NCBI GenBank assembly: GCA_036826635.1
Contig: DAISVY010000001.1
Location: forward strand, 186,001-250,000
From: DAISVY01 sp036826635
GTDB taxonomy: Bacteria > Zixibacteria > MSB-5A5 > GN15 > FEB-12
Direction: 5' to 3'
Length of the DNA: 64,000 nt
Shown piece by piece: positions 8,278-16,557 of the stretch. The position numbers and the translations under genes were made by a program. The notes under the pieces are model-generated. The model ran no database searches and was not told where the DNA came from. It was given only the letters and a program-made list of their open reading frames with translations. How positions within the stretch are numbered: position 1 is the first letter of the stretch; each line of letters begins with the position of its first letter.

Positions 8278-8910
8278 ATGTCCGATCATGTGATGACAAA
8301 GCCGCATACGTTCACCGAGTCTCTGGCCGCCGACGGATATTGGCCGGCCCTTGCCGAGCGATATCTGTGCGAGGGGAAGTTGTCGGAGACGGTCCGGCTG
8401 TGCAAAGAAAATCTGGCCGAGTATCCTTGCCTGATTTCGGGGCGTCTGATTTTGGCCCGGGCGTTGTATCAGGCCGGGCAAATCGATTCGGCCGGCGACG
8501 AGTTTCATCGCGTTCTGGCTCTTGATCCCGACAACATTGTTGCCCTGAGATATCTGGGTGATATCAAATTTTCAGCCGGCGATGAATTTGCGGCCATGGC
8601 CGATTATCGGCGTATTCTTGAGATTGACCCGCACTGCCACGGATTGAAAGCACCCCTGCGCAAACCGGACACGACGACCACACGAACCGTGAAACTCAAG
8701 CGCTCCGGAGAACACCACGACCGCACAGCGGCCGGAACATTGCGTGAAATACCTTTTTATACCGAAACCATGGGCGACCTGTACCTGGCCCAGGGTTACC
8801 CCCGCCTGGCCGCAGAGGTCTTCCGTCATCTTGACGGCCGAAGCGACAATCCCCGGTTAGCTGAGAAACTGGCCCGGGCGGAAGGCAAAGCCAGAGAAAA
8901 GGAACATTAA
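8278..8910 (+). CDS. Tetratricopeptide-repeat protein
   Basis: 210 residues from the ATG at 8278. An alternative TTG at 8218 overlaps the rfaE2 stop, and neither start has a strong ribosome site. Residues about 15-130 form three or more TPR units (LAERYLCEGKLSETVRLC, ARALYQAGQIDSAGDEF, LGDIKFSAGDEFAAMADY). A poorly conserved linker rich in Lys, Arg and Thr follows, and a last TPR-like unit is near the end (MGDLYLAQGYPRLAAEVF). There is no signal peptide, so it is probably a cytoplasmic scaffold. It follows rfaE2 directly and precedes the peptidase gene by 2 bases. The partner is unknown. Confidence 0.8.
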   Translation: MSDHVMTKPHTFTESLAADGYWPALAERYLCEGKLSETVRLCKENLAEYPCLISGRLILARALYQAGQIDSAGDEFHRVLALDPDNIVALRYLGDIKFSAGDEFAAMADYRRILEIDPHCHGLKAPLRKPDTTTTRTVKLKRSGEHHDRTAAGTLREIPFYTETMGDLYLAQGYPRLAAEVFRHLDGRSDNPRLAEKLARAEGKAREKEH

Positions 8911-8912
8911 TC

Positions 8913-9986
8913 ATGTCAGTTAAACGTATCAACGAACTGCGCCGGAAATTCCGGGCCGAAAACCTCGATGGGATGATTATCACCGATCTTGATCAGGTGC
9001 GTTATCTCAGCGGCTTTACCGGATCGGCGGGCCTGCTCGTTATTGGCGGAAAACAGGCGGATTTCTTTACTGATTCCCGTTATACGGTACAGGCCGGGAA
9101 ACAGGTCAAAGGAGCCAAGGTACACACGGTTAAAGGTGCCGCCATTGATTCGTTGAGAGATTACCCGAATCTCAACGCCGTCAATCGGCGTTACGGTTAT
9201 AGCGGAGAGCATCTCAGCGTGGTCGCCCGCCAGCAGCTTCAGAGCGTGCTGCCGGATTCACTGTTGATAGCGGCGGACAAAGTTCTGATCGAACTTGGTT
9301 GGATTAAAGAGCGGGAAGAGTTGAAGCAGATCGAGAAAGCGGTGGAGATCGGTGACATCGCCTTCGAGCGTATCCTCAACCTGATTACTCCGGGGGTGCG
9401 GGAGAGTGAACTGGCCGCTGAACTGATTTACCAGATGACCATGCTGGGAGCCGATGAACCCGCTTTCAAGACCATCGTGGCGTCGGGTTATCGCTCGGCC
9501 ATGCCACATGGGGTGGCCTCGCACAAGAAATTGAAAAAGGGTGATTTTGTTACATTCGATTTCGGTGCCAGTGTCAACGGCTATGTATCCGATATGACCC
9601 GTACGGTTGTGGTCGGTAAGGCCAACAGCCGTCAGAAGAAGATTTACGGGATTGTCCTGAAAGCTCAGAAAGCCGGTCTTCGCAAGGTCAGGGCCGGGGT
9701 CATGGCGGCCGCGGTTGACGAAGCCTGCCGCAAGATTATCACCCGGGCAGGTTACGGCAAAAATTTCGGTCACGGAACCGGCCACGGGATCGGTTTTATT
9801 ATTCATACCGGACCTCGCGTCTCGCCGTTGTCGAAGGATAAGCTCAAGGTCAACAACGTGATAACGGTTGAGCCCGGCATTTATATCGACGGTTGGGGCG
9901 GGGTACGGATTGAGGATGATATTGTCGTTACGCGCAGCGGCGGCCGTATCCTGAACCGGGCCGAAAAAAAGTTGTTGGAACTCTGA
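8913..9986 (+). CDS. Xaa-Pro aminopeptidase / M24 metallopeptidase
   Basis: 357 residues, typical of the short prolidase/aminopeptidase P group. The N-terminal creatinase-like domain covers about residues 5-130 and the pita-bread catalytic domain about 140-350. The five metal ligands are all visible: Asp216 (in TFDFGAS), Asp227 (SDMTRT), His291 (GTGHGIG), Glu320 (VEPGIY) and Glu334 (RIEDD). It should cleave the residue in front of proline in peptides, in the cytoplasm. AAAAGGAAC lies just before the ATG, and the TPR gene ends 2 bases upstream. I leave the symbol open because pepP and pepQ paralogues cannot be told apart by eye. Confidence 0.92.
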   Translation: MSVKRINELRRKFRAENLDGMIITDLDQVRYLSGFTGSAGLLVIGGKQADFFTDSRYTVQAGKQVKGAKVHTVKGAAIDSLRDYPNLNAVNRRYGYSGEHLSVVARQQLQSVLPDSLLIAADKVLIELGWIKEREELKQIEKAVEIGDIAFERILNLITPGVRESELAAELIYQMTMLGADEPAFKTIVASGYRSAMPHGVASHKKLKKGDFVTFDFGASVNGYVSDMTRTVVVGKANSRQKKIYGIVLKAQKAGLRKVRAGVMAAAVDEACRKIITRAGYGKNFGHGTGHGIGFIIHTGPRVSPLSKDKLKVNNVITVEPGIYIDGWGGVRIEDDIVVTRSGGRILNRAEKKLLEL

Positions 9987-10086
9987 GCGTCCGAACCGTA
10001 TTTTTTATAGCTGACTTTGAGTTGAGCGAAAAATCGCGCTTGATCCGCGCGGCTGCCGGGTGGCGGTCATTGGTGAGGAAAACAGC

Positions 10087-10569
10087 ATGAACGAGAAATA
10101 TATCAAAAAGCTTATACGTCTGGTCGAGGAATCGGAAATCGAGTCTCTGGAGGTCTCCAACTGGGGTCGCCGGGTGAAGATTACGCAGAAGCTGAGCTCC
10201 GGCTCCAACGGTCACAGCGACACGTCGATGGTCTTGACCGTCCCGGCTGCCGCCCCGCCGCCCGCCGCGCCCAAAGCCGAGTCGCCGGTTGACACTTCGG
10301 CCCCATCTGCCGACAATACCAGTAACCTGGTGGAGATAAAATCTCCCATGGTCGGCACTTTTTACCGGGCACCGGCCCCGGATGCCGACCCGTATGTCTC
10401 TTCTAACGAGAGGATTGCCGTTGGTCAGGTGGTCTGTATCGTGGAGGCGATGAAACTGATGAACGAGATCGAGTCGGAAGTCAGTGGGCGGGTGGTCAAG
10501 ATTCTGGTCGAGAATGCCCAGCCGGTCGAATTCGGCCAGACTCTTTTCCTGATCGATCCCAACGGCTGA
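10087..10569 (+). CDS. accB: Biotin carboxyl carrier protein of acetyl-CoA carboxylase
   Basis: 160 residues from the ATG at 10087, preceded by GAGGAA. A start at 10060 would add nine residues with no family match. The N-terminal helix (YIKKLIRLVEESEIESLEV) is followed by a Pro/Ala-rich linker (about 50-75) and the C-terminal biotinyl domain. The biotin-accepting lysine is Lys123 within EAMKLMNEI. The protein carries carboxybiotin between AccC and the AccAD transferase in the first step of fatty-acid synthesis. Unusually, accC is 2 kb downstream with pilT and an unrelated gene between them, and accA is 21 kb away. Confidence 0.97.
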   Translation: MNEKYIKKLIRLVEESEIESLEVSNWGRRVKITQKLSSGSNGHSDTSMVLTVPAAAPPPAAPKAESPVDTSAPSADNTSNLVEIKSPMVGTFYRAPAPDADPYVSSNERIAVGQVVCIVEAMKLMNEIESEVSGRVVKILVENAQPVEFGQTLFLIDPNG

Positions 10570-10594
10570 CCTACCGGTCGGGAAGGGCTTTTCC

Positions 10595-11782
10595 ATGACA
10601 CTCAAACAGATGCTGGTTGAGATGCTCAACCGCAAGGCGTCCGATCTGCATATCCGGGTCGGTATTCGCCCTAATCTGCGTGTCAACGGGGTGCTTGAGC
10701 AGATTGCCACCGACCCCATGACGATAGAGCAGATGGATCAGATCCTCGGGCAGATTCTCAACGAAAAACAGCGCGAGAGATTCAATCGCAAAAACGAGAT
10801 GGACCTGGCCCTGTCGGTAGCCAAGCTGGGACGGTTCCGTATTAATATCTTCCGGCAGCGCGGTACCAGCGGTATCGCTATCCGTGCCGTTAACACGAAA
10901 GTGCCGTCGTTCGACGAACTCAATCTGCCCCCGCTTATCAGGCAGCTTTCGGCCGAGCGGCGCGGCCTGATTATCGTCACCGGGACCACCGGTTCGGGTA
11001 AATCGACCACCCTGGCCGCCATCATTGAAGAGATCAACGCCAACGCGCCGATGAATATCCTCACTGTCGAGGATCCGATTGAGTACATCTATCGTGACAA
11101 GAAAGCCATTATTTCGCAACGCGAGGTGGGCGGCGATACCGAGTCGTTTGCTTCGGCTTTGCGCCATGCTTTCCGTCAGGACCCGGACATTATTCTCATC
11201 GGTGAGGTCCGCGACCTCGAAACCATGTCTATCGCTCTCACGGCCGCCGACACCGGTCATCTGGTGTTGACAACGCTGCACACGCTGAACGTGGTGGAGA
11301 CCATCACGCGTATCATCTCGTTTTTCCCGCCTCACCAGCATCAGCAGATTCGTTTGTTGCTGGCCGGAACACTCAAGGCGGTCGTGTGCCAGCGGCTTTT
11401 GCGCCGTTCCGATATGCCCGGTCGGGTACCGGCCCTGGAAATTATGGTTAACTCCGGGGCTATTCGCGACTGCATTGTCGATTCCGACAAGACGGTTGAT
11501 ATCCCCGAACTGATGGAATCCGGTTCCGTGCAGTATGGCATGCAGACTTTCGATCAGGCGATCATGAAGCTGCACAAGCAGGGAATGATTTCGTTCGAGG
11601 AAGCGATGGCTAACGCCTCTAACCCGGACGATCTGGACCTGCGCCTGAAAGGTATCACGGGTGCGGCCGAACGCTGGCAGGACGAATCGAACCAGTCGGC
11701 GGACTCGGCGGCGGTCTCCGATCAGAGACGCCCGCTGTCCGACAAAGAGAGAGAACTCCCCGGCGGTTTCTCGAAATTCTGA
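10595..11782 (+). CDS. pilT: Twitching-motility retraction ATPase PilT
   Basis: 395 residues. It has the N-terminal PAS-like domain (about 1-100), then the ATPase core with Walker A GTTGSGKST at 130-138, the Asp box and Walker B region (DPDIILIGEVRD), and the His box HLVLTTLHT that marks PilT/GspE proteins. It carries the AIRAVN element and a C-terminal region typical of PilT rather than PilB, followed by a polar tail of about 40 residues. Hexamers power depolymerisation of type IV pili at the inner membrane. No other pilus gene is in the window. It starts 25 bases after accB and probably shares its transcript. Confidence 0.95.
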   Translation: MTLKQMLVEMLNRKASDLHIRVGIRPNLRVNGVLEQIATDPMTIEQMDQILGQILNEKQRERFNRKNEMDLALSVAKLGRFRINIFRQRGTSGIAIRAVNTKVPSFDELNLPPLIRQLSAERRGLIIVTGTTGSGKSTTLAAIIEEINANAPMNILTVEDPIEYIYRDKKAIISQREVGGDTESFASALRHAFRQDPDIILIGEVRDLETMSIALTAADTGHLVLTTLHTLNVVETITRIISFFPPHQHQQIRLLLAGTLKAVVCQRLLRRSDMPGRVPALEIMVNSGAIRDCIVDSDKTVDIPELMESGSVQYGMQTFDQAIMKLHKQGMISFEEAMANASNPDDLDLRLKGITGAAERWQDESNQSADSAAVSDQRRPLSDKERELPGGFSKF

Positions 11783-11813
11783 ACTTTCTGTCGGTGAAAA
11801 ACGAGCTTCCCGC

Positions 11814-12263
11814 TTACAGCCAGCGGCGGACGCGTTTTTTGTAATCGCGGTAAGTTTCGCCGAACGTTTCTTCCATGGTCCGCTCTTCGTTGTTTATAAA
11901 GACCACTTGCATGGTGACGGCAAAAGCCACCGGTACGACGAAGGCAATCAGTGAACCCAGCACAATTGCGCCGCCGAGCAGGATGGCTGTCATTCCCAGA
12001 TACATGGGATGACGCGAGAAGACGAAAGGTCCCGATTCAACCAGGGCCGTCGATTTCTCACCCGGCTTGACCGGTGTTTGCGCTTTCTTGAAATGGCTGT
12101 CCGCCGCCAGATTAAGCCAGCCGCCGAGCACTATCGGAATCAATCCCACCCAGCGGTAAGGCGACGTTATCAGGTGAGCTATGGGCCATAGAAAGTGCAA
12201 TCCAATCAAAAGCACCAGACTTGTCATGAAATAGGTCGGGGGAAGCGGTTTCCGATTCTTCAT
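11814..12263 (-). CDS. Isoprenylcysteine carboxyl methyltransferase / PEMT-family membrane methyltransferase
   Basis: 149 residues with four likely membrane helices. The C-terminal signature is clear: SGPFVFSRHPMYLG, then NNEERTMEETFGETYRDYKKRVRRW. This is the SAM-binding pattern shared by the isoprenylcysteine methyltransferase (ICMT) and phospholipid methyltransferase (PEMT) families. Bacterial members methylate lipids or small hydrophobic substrates, and the actual substrate cannot be read from sequence. The gene runs opposite to its neighbours: it converges with pilT (gap 31 bases) and diverges from accC across a 350-base space that holds the accC promoter. Confidence 0.85.
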   Translation of the reverse strand: MKNRKPLPPTYFMTSLVLLIGLHFLWPIAHLITSPYRWVGLIPIVLGGWLNLAADSHFKKAQTPVKPGEKSTALVESGPFVFSRHPMYLGMTAILLGGAIVLGSLIAFVVPVAFAVTMQVVFINNEERTMEETFGETYRDYKKRVRRWL

Positions 12264-12615
12264 GTTTTTACTCGGCCTTGTTGTCAGGGTTGTGTGTTCG
12301 GACCTGTCGGCTGTCGGCCCGTGATCGACGGTTATGATAGGGCCCGGTCGTTTGTTTCTCCAGCATCTTTTTTTCGGTGAACGAGGTTAAAGACGGCGAT
12401 GTTGCGTTTTTGTTCTTATCCGACTTCCCCGCTTTGTACAGGGGGGCTTGGGGTGTTTGGTTTGTTTCTTGTGGTTCAATGAGATAGCGGCAAGGCTCGG
12501 CGGGAACGATAGATGGTTCTTGTGAATCCCGGGACTATGGTGTATTATTGTGCCTTGCTTTGTCCGGCCGGGGATGCTCTTTGCGGTGGTCGGTAAATAA
12601 GATGGAGGAGAGACT
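12264..12615. other. 350-base divergent spacer in front of accC
   Basis: It lies between the minus-strand methyltransferase and accC. I see no convincing gene. It holds the accC promoter candidate (12520-12548) and a G/T-rich stretch around 12410-12475, and the last bases form the strong ribosome site of accC. No riboswitch or strong hairpin was recognised. Confidence 0.5.
12520..12548 (+). promoter_or_regulatory. Putative promoter of the accC-gcvH-gcvPA-gcvPB run
   Basis: TTGTGA (12520-12525) and TATTAT (12543-12548) are separated by exactly 17 bases. A start near 12555 gives a leader of about 60 bases ending in the GGAGGAG ribosome site at 12604-12610. Confidence 0.5.
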
Positions 12616-14076
12616 TTGTTTGACAAGGTCCTGATTGCCAATCGGGGCGAGATTGCCCTTCGCATCATTCGTGCCTGCCGCGAGCTCGGCCTTAGGACGG
12701 TTGCGGTTTATTCCGAGGCCGACCGCTACGCTCTTCATGTTCGTTTCGCCGATGAAGATGTATGTATTGGCGGACCGTCTGCCGCTGAGTCATATCTGGA
12801 TATAAAGCGCATTATTGCCGCTGCCGAAGTGACGAACGCCGGGGCGATCCATCCCGGGTACGGTTTTCTGGCCGAGAACGCCGATTTTGCCGAGGTCTGC
12901 GAATCGTGCGGTATTACTTTTATCGGTCCCACTCCGTTGCAAATTCGCCAAATGGGCGACAAGGCTTCGGCGAAGTCGCTGATGAAGAAAGCCGGGGTGC
13001 CGGTAATACCGGGGTCCGATGGCGTGGTGGCGTCGTTCAATGATGCCGTCGAAGTCGCCACCCAGGTGGGCTACCCGGTTATGCTCAAGGCCGTGGCCGG
13101 GGGTGGTGGCAAGGGCATGCGTGTTTGTCGGGATACCGCCGAACTGGAGCGTGGTTTTCATATTGCTTCGGCCGAAGCCGCCAATTCTTTTTCCAACCCC
13201 GATCTTTACCTGGAAAAAGTTATTGTCAATCCACACCATGTCGAGATTCAGGTGATCGGCGATGCCCATGGCAACTATTTCCATTTCGGCGAGCGTGACT
13301 GCTCTATTCAGCGTCGCCATCAGAAACTCGTCGAAGAAACACCTTCGCCGCTCATGACGGCCGACCTTCGCAGGCGCATGGGCGAAGCGGCGATTATGGG
13401 AGCCCGGGGCGTCGGCTATCACGGAGTCGGCACTATCGAATTTCTGGTCGACGACCACCGTGCCTTCTACTTCATGGAGATGAATACACGTATTCAGGTG
13501 GAGCATCCTATTACCGAAGAAGCCTACGAGGTGGATCTCCTCAAGGATCAGTTGCGGGTGGCTCAGGGTGAGAAGCTGAACTATGTCCAGAGTGATCTGG
13601 TGCCGCGCTGGGCTTCGATAGAGTGTCGTATCAATGCCGAGGATGTTGAGAAAGATTTCCGTCCCACGCCGGGCAGAATAGAGGCGATTCACGTGCCGGG
13701 CGGGCCCGGGGTGAGAATAGACAAGGCCGTTTATGCCGGGTACGTGATTCCTCCTTATTATGATTCTATGATTGCCAAGCTGATCGTACGGGCTCGCACC
13801 CGCAACGAGGCCGTGATCAAGATGCGTCGGGCTCTGGACGAGTTCGTCGTGGAGGGGGTACCGACGACCATTCCTTTCCACCGGCAGATTTTCCGCAATG
13901 AGAAGTTTGTCGCCGGCGATTACGATACTTCGTTTATTGAAACGGAGTTTAAGCCGAAAGAGCAACACACCGTGATTCTCAAGCGCCCCGGTGAGAGTGT
14001 CGTAACCAAAACCAAAGAACGAATCCCTGCCGAGCAAGAAATGGCAGTTTCCATTGATAATGATGTGACCAGTTAA
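12616..14076 (+). CDS. accC: Acetyl-CoA carboxylase, biotin carboxylase subunit
   Basis: 486 residues, about 35-40 longer than E. coli AccC because of a C-terminal tail of unknown role (Lys/Glu-rich, after about residue 445). It starts at TTG 12616, supported by the strong GGAGGAG five bases before it and by the family N-terminus FDKVLIANRGEIALRIIRA. The ATP-grasp features are present: the glycine-rich loop KAVAGGGGKGMRV, the ERDCSIQRRHQK motif, and FMEMNTRIQVEHPITE. It carboxylates biotin on AccB using ATP and bicarbonate. The gene sits 2 kb from accB with its own promoter and is followed 13 bases later by gcvH, so it appears to be expressed with the glycine-cleavage genes. Confidence 0.95.
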   Translation: MFDKVLIANRGEIALRIIRACRELGLRTVAVYSEADRYALHVRFADEDVCIGGPSAAESYLDIKRIIAAAEVTNAGAIHPGYGFLAENADFAEVCESCGITFIGPTPLQIRQMGDKASAKSLMKKAGVPVIPGSDGVVASFNDAVEVATQVGYPVMLKAVAGGGGKGMRVCRDTAELERGFHIASAEAANSFSNPDLYLEKVIVNPHHVEIQVIGDAHGNYFHFGERDCSIQRRHQKLVEETPSPLMTADLRRRMGEAAIMGARGVGYHGVGTIEFLVDDHRAFYFMEMNTRIQVEHPITEEAYEVDLLKDQLRVAQGEKLNYVQSDLVPRWASIECRINAEDVEKDFRPTPGRIEAIHVPGGPGVRIDKAVYAGYVIPPYYDSMIAKLIVRARTRNEAVIKMRRALDEFVVEGVPTTIPFHRQIFRNEKFVAGDYDTSFIETEFKPKEQHTVILKRPGESVVTKTKERIPAEQEMAVSIDNDVTS

Positions 14077-14089
14077 TCAGGAGGATATC

Positions 14090-14467
14090 GTGAACGTTCC
14101 CGAAGAACTGAAATATACCAAAGAACACGAATGGGTGAAGGTTGATGGCGATATCGCGACCGTCGGTATCACCGATTGGGCCCAGGGCGAACTGGGTGAC
14201 GTTGTGTATGTGGATCTGCCCGAAGTGGATACGGAACTGAAGCAGATGAGCACTTTCGGGACCATTGAAGCGGTTAAGGCCGTTTCGGAAATCTTCTCGC
14301 CCCTTTCGGGTGAAGTGGCGGAGATAAACAGCGCCCTTGAAGATGATCCCATGGTTATAAATCGCGACCCTTACGGCGAAGGCTGGATTATAAAGATCGC
14401 GGTCAGAGATGCTACCGAACTGGAGCAGCTTCTCAGCGCCGACGATTACAAGAAGCTTATTTCTTAG
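14090..14467 (+). CDS. gcvH: Glycine cleavage system H protein
   Basis: 125 residues, the family length. The GTG start at 14090 is preceded by CAGGAGG. The lipoyl-lysine is Lys63 in the conserved ESVKA-like motif TIEAVKAVSE, and the protein opens with the family motif YTKEHEWV. Lipoylated H protein shuttles the aminomethyl group from the P protein (gcvPA/gcvPB here) to the T protein and is reoxidised by lipoamide dehydrogenase. The genes for T and L proteins are not in the window. It lies between accC and gcvPA in one run of same-strand genes. Confidence 0.97.
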   Translation: MNVPEELKYTKEHEWVKVDGDIATVGITDWAQGELGDVVYVDLPEVDTELKQMSTFGTIEAVKAVSEIFSPLSGEVAEINSALEDDPMVINRDPYGEGWIIKIAVRDATELEQLLSADDYKKLIS

Positions 14468-14519
14468 CTGACCTGGCGGTTGTTCGATACCGCTGCGTTT
14501 TTTGGAGACGAATAACGAC

Positions 14520-15863
14520 ATGCCATACGTTTCGAATACCGACGCCGACCGTCGGCGCATGCTCGAAAAAATCGGTGTCCGGACTTTTGAAGATCTTCTG
14601 GACGCCATCCCGAAAGAACTCCGTCTCGACCGGCCGATCAACATTACGGCTTTGTCGGAGATGGAACTGCTGGCCGAGATAGAACAAATAGCCGGTGGAA
14701 ATCGGTCGGGAATGACCTGCTTTGCCGGGGGCGGGGTTTACGATCATTTTATCCCGGCCGCCGTTCAGGCTATTGTCTCCCGTCCGGAGTTCGTCACGGC
14801 CTACACACCTTATCAGGCGGAAGTAGCCCAGGGAACATTGCAAGTTACCTATGAGTTCCAGACGCACATCTGCCGCCTGACCGGGATGGACGTTGCCAAT
14901 GCTTCCATGTATGACGGAGCTACGGCTCTGGCCGAGGCCGTGATTCTCTGCACCAACGCCACCGGACGCAGGCGCGTTGTCATCGGAGAAGGGGTCAGTC
15001 CCCTGTATCGGGAAACCGTGCAAACGTATCTGGCGGCCCGCGAAGTGGAAGTGGTGACGGTTCCTTTAAGAGAGGGGAAGACCGACCCGGCGGAACTGGA
15101 GAAAGTCATCGATGCGACCACGGCGTGTGTGGTGCTGGCCCAGCCGAATTTCTTCGGTTTGCTCGAAGATATCGAACCGGCCGAGGCGATGATCCATAAG
15201 GCCGGGGGCAAGCTTGTCATGTCGGTTGATCCCATCGCTCAGGCGTTGCTTAAGACACCCGGTGAACTGGGTGCCGACGTCGTCGTGGGTGAAGGTCAGC
15301 CGCTGGGTTTGTCCATGGCGTTTGGCGGTCCTTTGCTGGGTTTCTTTGCCGTGCGTAAGGAACTGGTGCGGATGATGCCGGGACGTATCGTTGCGCGGAC
15401 CAAAGACGTCGACGGCCGGACCGGTTTTGTGCTTACTTTGCAGACCCGCGAACAGCATATCCGTCGCCAGAAAGCGACCTCCAATATCTGCACCAACCAG
15501 GCCCTGTGCGCTACCACGGCGGCTGTTTACCTTAGCCTGATGGGCAAGACCGGACTTCGCCGGGTTGCTCTGCTTTCCGTGGATAAAGCTCAGCGGGCGG
15601 CCAACGACATTTTTGCCCTCGATGGTTTCGGGCCTTATTTCCCGGGAGCGTTTGTGCGTGAATTTGCCGTGCGTACTCCCATTCCGGCTAAGGACGTGAT
15701 TGAAAACATGGCTGGGAAAGACATCCTGGCGGGAATAAACGCCGGTCGCTGGTATAAAGAGATGGATGATTGTCTGATCGTGGCCCTTACGGAGAAACGC
15801 ACCGACGAGGAAATCGCCGCTCTGGTCAGTGGCCTGAAGGAGGCGGCGGACACGAAACGGTGA
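14520..15863 (+). CDS. gcvPA: Glycine dehydrogenase (decarboxylating), subunit 1
   Basis: 447 residues from the ATG at 14520; GGAGA lies about 12 bases before it. An upstream in-frame TTG at 14502 is less likely because it overlaps that site. The family motifs are visible: CFAGGGVYDHFIPAAV near residue 70, TAYTPYQAEVAQG, and the PSxYDGATALAEA equivalent (MYDGATALAEA). With GcvPB it forms the heterotetrameric P protein that decarboxylates glycine and loads the aminomethyl group onto GcvH. Splitting of P protein into two subunits is normal in many bacteria. Three unrelated small genes lie between this gene and gcvPB. Confidence 0.96.
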   Translation: MPYVSNTDADRRRMLEKIGVRTFEDLLDAIPKELRLDRPINITALSEMELLAEIEQIAGGNRSGMTCFAGGGVYDHFIPAAVQAIVSRPEFVTAYTPYQAEVAQGTLQVTYEFQTHICRLTGMDVANASMYDGATALAEAVILCTNATGRRRVVIGEGVSPLYRETVQTYLAAREVEVVTVPLREGKTDPAELEKVIDATTACVVLAQPNFFGLLEDIEPAEAMIHKAGGKLVMSVDPIAQALLKTPGELGADVVVGEGQPLGLSMAFGGPLLGFFAVRKELVRMMPGRIVARTKDVDGRTGFVLTLQTREQHIRRQKATSNICTNQALCATTAAVYLSLMGKTGLRRVALLSVDKAQRAANDIFALDGFGPYFPGAFVREFAVRTPIPAKDVIENMAGKDILAGINAGRWYKEMDDCLIVALTEKRTDEEIAALVSGLKEAADTKR

Positions 15864-15872
15864 GTTGGTGCT

Positions 15873-16145
15873 ATGGACGAGAACGGAGAAAACTGGGTTG
15901 TGCTGGGTTATATCGGCGACAAGATGTCGGCTGATTTCGCTAAGTCGGTTTTAGCCAGCTACGAGATACCGGCGGTGGTCATTTCCAAATCCGGTTATTT
16001 CGGTCAGGTCGGTTTGCCGTTGAACACGGTATACAAACACAGTTCGGCCCATTTCGAAATCTCCGTGCCGTCCGAGCATATCCCCGAAGCGACCGCGATA
16101 ATCGATATGGCCCTCGGTGAGAATTGGCAGAAAGAAGTGGAGTAA
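15873..16145 (+). CDS. DUF2007-like small protein
   Basis: 90 residues. The pattern WVVLGYIGDKMSADFAKSVL, then SYEIPAVV, then ISVPSEHIPEATAII matches the ferredoxin-like DUF2007 fold sometimes called a putative signal-transducing protein. It begins 9 bases after gcvPA and is followed 3 bases later by a second protein with the same fold plus a zinc ribbon. The pair looks like a duplicated domain. No enzymatic residues are evident. Its position inside the glycine-cleavage run suggests co-transcription but does not reveal a role. Confidence 0.78.
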   Translation: MDENGENWVVLGYIGDKMSADFAKSVLASYEIPAVVISKSGYFGQVGLPLNTVYKHSSAHFEISVPSEHIPEATAIIDMALGENWQKEVE

Positions 16146-16148
16146 ACT

Positions 16149-16526
16149 TTGCCGTACTGTCCTCGCTGCATGAATGAATACCCCGGCGGTTTGACTCACT
16201 GTCCGGACTGCCATGAAAGGCTCTTGGCGCAGATGCCGGGGCGGGCGTCCGCGGCCGCCGTGCGGCCCGACGACAGTTGGGTCGGCGTATGTCGTCTGGC
16301 CGGGGGTGACAACTCGGAGATTGTCAAGGACGCTCTCGACTCGAACAATATCCCGTCAATCGTGATGTCGTCGGCCTATCAGGCTCTTACCGGTGAAAGC
16401 GCCGCGGTTTTGCCGTCCGCATGCGGCAATATCGTCATGGTCCCGCGGGAGTTTCATGAAGAGGCCGAGATAATTCTTGAGGCCGTGTTGGGTGACGGAT
16501 TTGCCCGGATGGAGATAAGACAATGA
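16149..16526 (+). CDS. Zinc-ribbon protein with DUF2007-like domain
   Basis: 125 residues. The start is TTG at 16149, which places the zinc ribbon at the extreme N-terminus (CPRCMNEYPGGLTHCPDC: two CxxC knuckles). A linker (about 25-40) leads to a DUF2007-like domain (VGVCRLAGGDNSEIVKDAL, then NIPSIV, then VPREFHEEAEIIL). This zinc ribbon plus DUF2007 combination is common in uncultivated bacteria and has no assigned function. It follows the 90-residue DUF2007-like gene and precedes the thioredoxin/TPR gene by 31 bases. Confidence 0.78.
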   Translation: MPYCPRCMNEYPGGLTHCPDCHERLLAQMPGRASAAAVRPDDSWVGVCRLAGGDNSEIVKDALDSNNIPSIVMSSAYQALTGESAAVLPSACGNIVMVPREFHEEAEIILEAVLGDGFARMEIRQ

Positions 16527-16557
16527 CCACCGCACGGCCGGAACCGGAGATGACACC

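Noticed and set aside
12387..12668. 93-residue minus-strand reading frame in front of accC
   Set aside because: It runs into the accC coding start, has low-complexity basic composition and no ribosome site, so it is a chance frame.
12790..14037. 415-residue minus-strand frame in accC
   Set aside because: Shadow of a certain accC gene.
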